A stretch of 64,000 nt of DNA, taken from positions 310,001-374,000 of the forward strand of contig NZ_BAABGX010000003.1 in NCBI RefSeq assembly GCF_039541795.1, read 5' to 3'. Of the stretch, positions 37,701 to 41,292 are shown piece by piece (position 1 is the first letter of the stretch; the number at the start of each line of letters is the position of its first letter). The notes beneath the pieces were generated by a model. It was not told the DNA's origin. It ran no database searches and saw only the letters and a program-made list of their open reading frames with translations. A program made the position numbers and the translations under genes. This stretch comes from Nibribacter koreensis. GTDB lineage: Bacteria > Bacteroidota > Bacteroidia > Cytophagales > Hymenobacteraceae.

Positions 37701-38478
37701 CTATACCCGTCAGCTCAACCCCCGAAGAGCCCGGGCAGATAATGGCCGGGCTAGGGGAGATGGCAACCACAGGTGCTTTGTAAAAATACACCCTAACCGT
37801 ATCACAGAAAGGAAGCGTAGAGCAAGGAGACTGCACAGAAGACCCGCATACCACATAATCTACAAAGGCAGGGGCGCTGGCATCTGGCGTGACGGTAGGC
37901 GTGGCGCATCCAGATAGGCAACTAAGGTATTTGTTATAGGCACCCCCTCCGGTAATGTCTCTCCACGTGATGGAAGACTCATTGAAGGCAATGGGTGCTT
38001 GCAGCTTGGCAGAACAGCCGCCAGACACCGGCATGTCAGGCACTGGTGTAAACGCAGCAATGGACTTGACCTGGAAGACGTTTTTAGCACCGCCGGGCAT
38101 ACAAATGGTAAGCACGTGCGGCCCCACGCCAGAAACGCAGATAGGCTGGCCCACCGGAACCGGAGTTCCGCAGTTGATCTGATAGGTCATGGACCCAGAA
38201 GGAACTGGTCCGCCCACAATGTTAAACTCTAAGCCAGCTGCATTCTTGTCTAGTGTGATAGAGAACTGAACGCAATTATCATTGCCGGTGGCCCCGCACG
38301 CCTTTCCGCTTCGATCAATTTCAGGAGACGTGTAGATTCCGTTTGGTTGTCCTGATAGGTTTACCGGATAAACGGTAGCCGTCTGAGCAAACGCTGCCTG
38401 GGCACTGGTCAGTTGAAGTAACCAGAAAAAGAAGAGAAAAAAGTAAGGGCTTAGTCTAGGAGTAGAGGTTGTATTCAT
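22783..38478 (-). CDS. Giant SprB-repeat cell-surface adhesin
   Basis: A 5231-residue secreted protein of roughly half a megadalton. Residues 1-32 are a signal peptide (Phe/Leu-rich, cut near AFAQ). Residues about 35-470 hold a unique N-terminal region and three Ig/PKD-like units (for example VNAGPDQLVCSLNPVQLTGI). From about 480 to 4990 there are about 58 SprB-type repeats of about 78 residues with the pattern STCG.SNG...GGTAPY.YS.(N/D)G..FQ....F..L.AGTYTI.VKDANGC; each carries two cysteines. Two degenerate repeats follow, then the type IX secretion gliding-motility C-terminal domain (about 5145-5231), which begins IPTGFTPNGDGINDVW and has VYNRWGSPVFES and the ending RKSLTIIR. It is probably moved to the surface with its PorP/SprF-type partner and used for adhesion or gliding. 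The frame is intact throughout. Confidence 0.93.
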   Translation of the reverse strand: MNTTSTPRLSPYFFLFFFWLLQLTSAQAAFAQTATVYPVNLSGQPNGIYTSPEIDRSGKACGATGNDNCVQFSITLDKNAAGLEFNIVGGPVPSGSMTYQINCGTPVPVGQPICVSGVGPHVLTICMPGGAKNVFQVKSIAAFTPVPDMPVSGGCSAKLQAPIAFNESSITWRDITGGGAYNKYLSCLSGCATPTVTPDASAPAFVDYVVCGSSVQSPCSTLPFCDTVRVYFYKAPVVAISPSPAIICPGSSGVELTGIVTGGSGKFTYLWTDSNGNLVGTNQKFTAPKTGQYSLEVRTENYPACQKFSASINVVTDLTVNAGPDQLVCSLNPVQLTGIVTAATGGQWSGGAGTFSPNNTTLNAVYTPTANELQAGFVKLTLTSTGNGSCTAASDEVLVSFYNMQVSVAGPAVICTGTTASLTASVTGAEGPVTYKWNTGETTATIVNKPAGTYTVTVTDGKNCAVQKSFTVTQAVSPTDLAFTLTSTTCGASNGTIQASTVTNGTAPFSYSLNGGAFQASNTFGALAKGTYTVQVKDANGCVYSESVTLLDIPGPTGATFNTQASTCGNPNGVISVAGVTGGTAPYTYSLNNGAYQASGSFIGVAAGTHTVSVKDANGCLFSQTVTVTNVAGPTGFSSGVVASTCGASNGSISVTGVTGGAAPYTYSKDGSTFQSASSFAGLMAGIHSITVKDANGCIFLRSVEVTNMAGPTNISGSTTSSTCGGNNGSLILTGITGGTAPFSYSLNGGAFQTSANFGSLSAATHTVVVKDANGCTFTKTFTVTDIAGPAAFTASVTSSTCGGANGALTVTGITGGTAPYSYSLDGTTFQAGTTFTALTAGTHTITVKDANGCVFSKAVTLQDIAGPTAFTLSPTASTCSNANGSILVSGIIGGTAPFTYSINGTSYQASATFSGLMPGSYSVTVKDANGCTFNKNVTVTNVAGPSAMAATTTSTTCGAPNGELTITGVTGGTAPYTYSGNGSTFQASDVFSALASGTYTITVKDANGCTFAKAFTITNIAGPTAVTASATPASCLNNDGSLLISGVTGGTAPYTYSINGTTFQSATTFNGLAMGTYTITAKDANGCLLTTSVSVGKNIPTAFAATISSSTCGNSNGSIAIGTITGGTAPYTYSKDGNTFQASSSFTGLAAGTHSITVKDSKGCTFTRSLTITNIAGPSDVAVSSKASTCGNANGELTLGSVTGGTAPYTYSLDGTTFQNSTAFTALAAGTHTITVKDANGCTYTEQATITNIAGPSSFTVSTQATTCGRNNGSLTITAVTGGTAPFTYSKDGTTFQASTTFTLLVAGPHTLVVKDANGCITSQTVTLQDMAGPAALTLASVSSTCGSANGSVQIKGVTGGAAPYSYSLNGGTFQTADTFTGILAAEHTITVKDANGCTFTQTVTVTDKLGPTNLLANIQPSTCGASNGKVTFTGVTGGAAPFTYSKDGTTFQTETIFTGLAADTYTFTVKDANGCTFQKSFTLTNVAGPTAIATTTVAASCQNNDGSLNVTGVTGGTAPYTFALNNGSYQANLDFTGLASGTYTLAAKDANGCVVTKAVTITKNVPTAFTRTTTASTCGNSNGTITITGVTGGTAPYTYSTDGTTFQVSNVLTGLAADSYAVTVKDAKGCTFASSVAVSNVAGPTNAAATLTATTCGASNGAVTITGVSGGTAPYTYSITDGVFQTSASFSGLTAGTYTLVVKDANGCTITKSLNLTNIAGPTAVAATTQPASCQNNDGSVLVGLVSGGTAPYSYSINGTAFQTGTSFTGLAAGTYTITAKDANGCLTTTSIIVGTDKPVAFASTASASTCGNSNASLTITKVTGGFAPFTYSKNGTNFQASNTFTGLTAGTFTITVKDAKGCTYSEQVIITNVAGPTEFSSFAKASTCGNANGELTLGTVTGGTAPYTYSLNNGAYQASATFGALMAGEYVLTVKDANGCVLSKTVQLTNIAGPQATATATASTCGNSNGQISVLATEGTAPYTYSINSGAFQTENIFQNLAAATYSISVKDANGCIKTLSVAVTNINGPTQVSLATVSSTCGAANGSLTVAGVAGGTSPFQYSLDGTSFQNGTSFGQLLAGEYTLTVKDANGCTYAQKVRVENVAGPIDLVTASKSSICGNSNGGLTVTAVTGGTAPFTYSLEGAPFQTSGSFLNLASGTYILTVKDANGCTFTKQATITNITGPTALVTTVNSSTCGNNNGSLTVTGITGGTAPYTYSKDGSTFQTSATFASLTANTYTILVKDANGCSVSQTVTVGDVAGPTNLTLSNVSSTCGNSNGSVLVNGVTGGTAPYQYSLNGGTFQSNTTFQQLAAGTHSITVKDANGCVFSKSITLENIAGPSNFTASIVSSTCGSSNGSLTVTATTGGTAPYTYSVNGINYQASSTFSALLAGTYTILVKDANGCTFQKAVTISNIAGPTAISASSLPASCLNNDGSISVGNVFGGTAPFIYSINGTTFQTGTTFPGLAAGTYTVYAKDANGCVTSSSVTIQENVPTRFVSTTTASTCGRSDGQLTIGQVTGGTAPYQYSQGGVTYQTSTTFNNLAAGTYTIFVKDSKGCIYSQAVSISNISGPTFTTFSNASTCGAANGRIVVSGVSGGVAPYTYSKDGSTFQTGTTFSNLLAGTYAITTKDANGCVSTETVVVTDIAGPSEAVLTATSSTCGNNNGRLVVGAITGGTAPFTYSVNGTTFQASATFSGLTAGVHTITVKDANGCIYAKTIELENIAGPAQLQLSATSSTCGASNGVIAINGILGGTAPYVFSLNGSAYQSSPSFTAVLAGEHTVTVRDANGCTYSQKVTLTNIAGPTTFMASTKASTCGASNGALTITEVTGGMAPYTYSKDGVNFQASATFSEVLAGTHSITVKDANGCFITKSVSVADVKGPSALVATFSPASCADNDGTITISGVTGGTAPFSYSFNGSAFTATTSYAGLKSGDYVIRAKDANGCEVSTTLQINQNVPTAFAFSTTSSTCGNSNGSISLGGITGGTAPYTYSKDGNTFQASATFTALASGTYSITVKDAKGCTFTQAVTLSNTNGPSDAITTTKASTCGSNNGEFTVSGVVGGTAPFTYRLEDGSFQTSATFTGLTAGAYTLHIKDANGCIYTEEITLQDIAGPSFTATAQASTCSASNGAITVQNVAGGTAPYTYSKNGILFQTSASFTGLLAGTHTITVKDANGCRFSRSVVVENIAGPADLLLVSTASTCGNSNASISVTNVTAGTAPYTYALNGGSFQSASLFAFIKAGEHTVTVKDANGCVFSKKVVITNVAGPSAFTASTTASTCGNNNGELTLTGVTGGTAPYTYSKDGVTYQTLETFTALSAGSYTITVKDANGCILTKAVTVTNVAGPTAVAATTGSASCVNQDGSVTVSGVTGGTAPYQFSINGTTFQPGLTFENLAAGTYTLTARDANGCTVTASVQVKQNVPTALTATTTGATCGQSNGSIQATAVTGGTAPYTYSLDGFVFQASATFTGVGAGTHTLLVKDAKGCTFSTSVQVGNIAGPTGFAIATKATTCGAANGELTMGPVTGGTAPYTYSLEGSPFQANAKFTGLLAGDYVLTVKDANGCTFIKTVTLTDVPGPTDFTAAPVASTCGDNNGKITVSGVLGGTAPYSYSLNGGTFQPAASFTGLLSGNYTITVKDTNGCVTSKTVDVTNIAGPSALTATDVSTTCGASNGSITITGTTGGTAPYTYALDNGNFQTAATFAAVLAGEHTVTVRDANGCTYSQKVQVENIAGPSGLVVTTQSSTCGNKNGGLTIASVKGGTAPYTYSVDGSTFQGSSDFNNLMAGPYTVTVKDANGCTSQQTVTISNITGPTAVAAFAEPASCQNNDGRLLISGVTGGTAPYYYSINGQDFATDGTFTSLASGQYTITVRDANGCEVTATVEVKTNKLTSFSAATNASTCEQQNGSVTVSAVTGGFAPYTYSLDGGVYQSNATFAGMSMGTHTVMVKDARGCTISQEVTIQNITGPTFTLMPTASTCGNSNGKITVTGLTGGTASFLYSKNGVDFQTASTFENLTAGTYTITVKDANGCLAVETVTLEDKAGPNAFTATATSSTCGYSNGQVTIGEVTGGTAPYMFSIDGSTFQTGSTFGNVKAGTYQMTVKDANGCLFTTAVTVGNVDGPSNVRIAAKASTCGTSNGELTVTEVTGGTAPYVYSLNGSNFQTEATFMAMAAGEHTVTVKDVNGCVIIQKVTIENVAGPANLLATTSASTCGKSDGEVTITTITGGTAPYTYSLDGTSFQASANFTALPAGNYMFTVKDANGCTFQKEVTISNISGPTEVAASTIAASCSDQDGSLTVTGVTGGTAPYTYALNGGTFQTNATFTALASGTYTLVAKDANGCDVSKTVQVGKEAPVSFTASATASTCGSPNGIVTIDNATGGSAPYTFALENGNFQTSNRFTGLAAGTYTITVKDAKGCTSLEQVQVTDVAGFAGFSVLAQATSCNNSNGRITVSTVAGGTAPFSYSLDGINFQGNATFTALTAGKYTVLVKDANGCTFTQEAEVTSTSGPADFKIGLQATTCDKANGVITVADITDGVAPFTYSKNGTTFQTSPTFDGLPAGKYTILVKDANGCTHSREVEVENVAGPKDFVLATIPPACGNANGSITIQSATGGTGPYAVTLKGGAIEKTTNLESTAYTFEKVPAGTYTVTLTDANGCQLVRQVTLQDKTGLTAFATATTPVTCTSAGSITITGTTGGTAPFLYSLDGSTFQASNTFTQLVAKAYQVYVKDANGCGASSTVTVKESKLQDATLAFTASACGLANGSITISNVSGGTEPYSYSLNGAAFQSSAQFQNLAVGTYTITIKDATGCVLTKNQSITSTGGVQSFAVSTTNATCGSTNGKLTIGQVTGGQSPYSYSINGATFQTSAEFAGLPDATYQVTVKDAKGCLLVQSAVIVSTTSITKASVTTEPAGCGQATGKVTVTDVEGGTAPYTYSLNGTTFTANATLTGVAPGNYQLMVKDAKGCTFSTPVTVIQVGAQLASVKNVLCLGDANGSITFSTQGAKGQAEFSINNGQSFQKDSVFNNLAVGTYQLVARFGGACTMSVGKADVKAPTAIKATVKAITANSAAVTAISGGTAPYTYKVNNGPFAKDSVFTNLQAGNYTLTVKDKKGCTVEVAFTMQAIADGQGIEIPTGFTPNGDGINDVWVLKNLSTMFPACRVTVYNRWGSPVFESRGYQKPWDGNVMGKPVPAGTYYTVVELGNGQPAIRKSLTIIR

Positions 38479-39217
38479 ATAGTACTGTTAGGGGAGTCTT
38501 ATTTTGTCTGGGATGCAGTTGAATTCAACTAAATAATGGCTTGATTTCTAGAGGAATTAGCTGCTTCACGGTCTTGGGTTTTCTAAGGAGTTAGGCTGGT
38601 GTTAGTTAAATTTTAACCTAAAGACTTTGTTGGATAAATCATAGGATTTTATTAAAAATATTATATTAATTGTTTGATAAATAGATGTGTTTTATTTAAA
38701 ATTAAAATTGTAAAAGTTATATTTAAACCATAGTAAATATTGCTTATGCTAAGCTAGAGATGATAATAGTTTTATAATCAACTTGGAATGAAAATTTTGT
38801 TGATAATCTTAATTTAGGTTGAATAATCATATTTAGAATAGTTAAGTTCCAAGAACGATGTTTTTTGATAATTATAATTTTCTAGGTTGTTGTCACCGTA
38901 AAACTGAGGGAGTAGTCTGCAAATCTTAAGGTAGATTTTGAGGCAGTTTGGCTTAATAATCAAGCCTGTAAACCTGCTGCCAGCGTAAGAGTTCTTGTGT
39001 TGGAAGAGGAACCTTAAAGGCTGGTTTTATCACTTTAAGAAGTATCTTGGTTTTGATAGCTGAACGGGGTGTAGACGCTGTATCTTATTGAAGGCTTTCA
39101 CGTACAGGGGCAAAGTTCCTGACCACTTTTTGCGCCTTCACTTACCTAGTATTTGCCATTTGCGGGCGCTTGGTTAGACCCTGCTGCAAGGACCAAGCCT
39201 GCTTAACCAATACCGCT
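38479..39217. other. AT-rich gap upstream of the giant adhesin
   Basis: A 739-bp divergent gap. Bases about 38600-38880 are very AT-rich compared with the rest of the window. No gene, palindrome or full promoter consensus is seen. It must hold the control region of both the adhesin and the DUF3050 gene, and the AT-rich tract is the most likely site for regulator or nucleoid-protein binding. Confidence 0.6.
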
Positions 39218-40000
39218 ATGCCCATTAACCATGAAAAAATACAGTGGCTGCAAGAAGAGCTGAAACCTCACCGCGAGGCGCTCATGCAGCACGCCCTCTA
39301 TGAGAATATACAGGACTTGAACAACCTGCGGGTCTTCATGGAGCATCACGTATTTGCGGTATGGGACTTTATGAGTCTTCTTAAAAGCTTGCAGCGGCAC
39401 CTCACGTGCGTAGAAGTGCCGTGGGTACCGTTTGGGAATCCGGCCAATAGGCGGCTCATCAATGCCATCGTGCTGGAAGAAGAAACAGACGTTGACCAGG
39501 ACGGACAACCCATCAGCCACTTTGAGTTGTACACCCGCGCCATGGAAGAGTGCGGAGCAGACACCAGTCTCATGCTAGAGTTTCTGTACGGCCTGCAACA
39601 TGGCAAATCTGTGTACACCCAACTAGAGAACCTGCCCGTGCCCGGCAACACGCAAGATTTTGTCAAACACACCTTCCAGATCATCCAGAGCGGACAGCCC
39701 CACCGCATTGCGGCTGCCTTCACCTTCGGGCGCGAAGATGTGATTCCAGACATGTTCAGGTGCATGGTGGGTGACATGAGCCGTCGTTACCCCGGCACTG
39801 TTGACACGTTTCAATACTACATGGACCGCCACATTCAGCTAGACGAGGAGATGCATTCGCCGTTGGCCATGCAGATGGTGTCCATATTGTGCGGTCAGGA
39901 CGAGGATAAGTGGAGGCAGTGCCATGAAGAAGCCATAGCCTGTTACCGCATGCGCCTGCACCTCTGGGACGGTATTTTGGCGGCCATCCAGAAAGCATAG
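39218..40000 (+). CDS. DUF3050 family protein (heme-oxygenase-like fold)
   Basis: A 260-residue soluble protein of the DUF3050 family, related to the all-helical heme oxygenase/TENA fold. Features visible are HHVFAVWDFMSLLKSLQR (His and aromatic residues near the active-site helix) and FTFGREDVIPDMFR, with HIQLDEEMHSPLAMQM near the end. Several His and Glu residues could bind a metal, but no activity is known. I chose the ATG at 39218 (MPINHEKIQWLQ); an in-frame TTG at 39170 adds an unlikely Cys-rich leader. Two small genes follow on the same strand. Confidence 0.85.
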   Translation: MPINHEKIQWLQEELKPHREALMQHALYENIQDLNNLRVFMEHHVFAVWDFMSLLKSLQRHLTCVEVPWVPFGNPANRRLINAIVLEEETDVDQDGQPISHFELYTRAMEECGADTSLMLEFLYGLQHGKSVYTQLENLPVPGNTQDFVKHTFQIIQSGQPHRIAAAFTFGREDVIPDMFRCMVGDMSRRYPGTVDTFQYYMDRHIQLDEEMHSPLAMQMVSILCGQDEDKWRQCHEEAIACYRMRLHLWDGILAAIQKA

Positions 40001-40060
40001 CGCTATATCTTTTGGTGTTGGGTCTGCGTACTCTACTCTCAGACCTTATACTACCAAACT

Positions 40061-40381
40061 ATGGATATGCAAAACATGGATATGGAGCACCTAAGCTCCA
40101 ACACCGCCAATATTGAGAACACCGCCCTGCTCATTTTAAAGGCCTTTAAGACCGCTGGCACCAAGGCAGACGAAGTCTTGCCCTGGGCCGAGATTTATCC
40201 CTTCCTGAACAAGCAGGATGACCACGAGCACTTCAGGGATGTGCAGAAACAAGCCGAAGAACACCTGCGCAACCAGGCCTACGCCATCCCAGACCCAGAA
40301 GGTCTGCGCCTGACCGATGTAGGGTACAAAGCCCTTCAAGAGATGGACGGCCAAGACCTTAGTCAAAGCAACGCACGCTAA
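40061..40381 (+). CDS. Small hypothetical protein
   Basis: A 106-residue soluble, acidic protein. It begins with Met/Asp-rich repeats (MDMQNMDMEH), then helical segments (TALLILKAFKTAGTKADEV) and a possible winged-helix end (AIPDPEGLRLTDVGYKALQE). I do not recognise the family. It lies 60 bp after the DUF3050 gene and 13 bp before a lipoprotein gene, so the three may be cotranscribed. Confidence 0.6.
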   Translation: MDMQNMDMEHLSSNTANIENTALLILKAFKTAGTKADEVLPWAEIYPFLNKQDDHEHFRDVQKQAEEHLRNQAYAIPDPEGLRLTDVGYKALQEMDGQDLSQSNAR

Positions 40382-40394
40382 TACCCTTACTAGC

Positions 40395-40739
40395 ATGAAG
40401 ACGTTTTTGAGGAGTTTTAGAGAAATCAGCCGAAAAACGGCCTTCATCTTTTGGGCTTTCAGCTTAGCCTTGGCCGGCTGCACCTCGGGTAAGGACAACC
40501 CCGTGCAGACCTCTGACCCGGCGCGTGTGTACAAGCCCACGCCCACCGTGCGCGACATGAACCAGCAGTCCAGCGACGTCAACCGCAAGAAGAACATTGA
40601 AGAGGCCAGTCCCAATGCACCGGCCACCCAACCACCCGAGGTGCGCAGTCGTCGTCTGTTGCGCTCGCGTCCGCAGCCTGCGCCGCCAGCGCCCATCATC
40701 GTGCGGCCAGACACCGTGCGCCGGGACACCATCAGATAA
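40395..40739 (+). CDS. Hypothetical lipoprotein with repeat-derived start
   Basis: A 114-residue protein. A lipoprotein signal peptide ends in LAGC (Cys29) after a hydrophobic core AFIFWAFSLALAG. The mature part is Pro/Arg-rich and low in structure (PPEVRSRRLLRSRPQPAPPA), ending VRRDTIR. The basic n-region of the signal peptide (KTFLRSFREISRKTA) is translated from a copy of the 38-bp palindrome (40402-40439). There is no other Met from which a signal peptide could start. The function is unknown. Confidence 0.65.
   Translation: MKTFLRSFREISRKTAFIFWAFSLALAGCTSGKDNPVQTSDPARVYKPTPTVRDMNQQSSDVNRKKNIEEASPNAPATQPPEVRSRRLLRSRPQPAPPAPIIVRPDTVRRDTIR
40402..40439. repeat. 38-bp palindromic repeat, copy K, inside a gene
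   Basis: Full length and aligned with both ends of the consensus (CGTTTTTG at the left, AAAAACG at the right), with several changes in the middle. It is inside the coding region of the lipoprotein gene just after its start codon. Confidence 0.75.
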
Positions 40740-40746
40740 GCGTAGT

Positions 40747-40784
40747 CGTTTTCAGGCTATTTTTCAGAAAACAGGCCAAAAACG
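40747..40784. repeat. 38-bp palindromic repeat, copy L
   Basis: Starts 7 bp after the lipoprotein stop. Its right end, AAAAACG, is also the left foot of the terminator at 40778-40828. Confidence 0.9.
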
Positions 40785-40828
40785 CCGAACCTGTCTCTCT
40801 TACCCTAAGGAGCTGGTTCGGCGTTTTT
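40778..40828. terminator. Terminator fused to palindrome L
   Basis: AAAAACGCCGAACC (40778-40791) pairs with GGTTCGGCGTTTTT (40815-40828) around a 23-nt loop. It is a plausible terminator for the plus-strand gene set ending at 40739. Confidence 0.8.
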
Positions 40829-40933
40829 GTGTAGTAAAGCCAGATTCATTCTAATAAGGATTCTCTTCATGCTTAGTGGAATAGAAGTTGCCAACGCACA
40901 TGCTTACCTCTTTAACTAGATTTAAAAAGAAGA

Positions 40934-41112
40934 CTCCATGGCGCAAGCGTCCGCTTGTGTCCCACGCATTATAGAACTTACTATTCCCTGTTAGAGAAAC
41001 TCCAAATCCAAAAATGAAAAGCGCTTCTGTAGAGACACCGGCACTGCCTTGTCTCCCGTGCCTACCAGATCACCCACGCGTGCGGACTCAAGCGGACCCG
41101 TGCGCCATGGAG
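40934..41112. mobile_element. MITE-like element with 12-bp terminal inverted repeats
   Basis: CTCCATGGCGCA (40934-40945) and TGCGCCATGGAG (41101-41112) are perfect terminal inverted repeats. Next to each is a related CAAGCG/CGCTTG stretch, and in the middle is a GAGAC..GTCTC hairpin (41032-41055). The element is 179 bp, has no coding capacity, and I see no target-site duplication. Left-arm and middle-hairpin pieces recur at 12733-12809. Confidence 0.65.
41032..41055 (+). repeat. GAGAC/GTCTC hairpin repeat, copy 3
   Basis: Same hairpin as at 6563-6585 and 50189-50212, here at the centre of the MITE-like element. Confidence 0.75.
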
Positions 41113-41188
41113 TGTTTGAAAAAAGAGATCGATTTTCCTTCCGCACTCAATCTGGTAACAATCGTTTACTAAGATGATGACGTACTTC

Positions 41189-41226
41189 CGTTTTTGGCCT
41201 GTTTCCTGGAAAATAGCCTAAAAACG
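41189..41226. repeat. 38-bp palindromic repeat, copy M
   Basis: Lies about 40 bp before the metG -7 box. It is open in the metG frame, so it could wrongly lengthen metG in automatic annotation. Confidence 0.88.
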
Positions 41227-41265
41227 ACAGGTGCGGCCATCCCAAAAAGGTCCCTGCATTTTCAC

Positions 41266-41273
41266 TATATTTG
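41266..41273 (+). promoter_or_regulatory. metG promoter -7 box
   Basis: TATATTTG fits TAnnTTTG and lies 20 bp before the metG ATG at 41293. No matching -33 TTTG is seen at the usual distance. It argues against translation starting upstream at 41194. Confidence 0.5.
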
Positions 41274-41292
41274 TTTTTTGAAAGAAGAGAAC

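Noticed and set aside
22940..38232. Many open frames of 60-155 codons on the plus strand within the adhesin gene
   Set aside because: They are repeats of the same antisense shadow (motifs such as PLASFTVM) created by the modules on the other strand, with no start signals.
41194..41292. A longer N-terminus for metG
   Set aside because: The extra 33 residues are translated from palindrome copy M and the -7 box; family homology starts at 41293.
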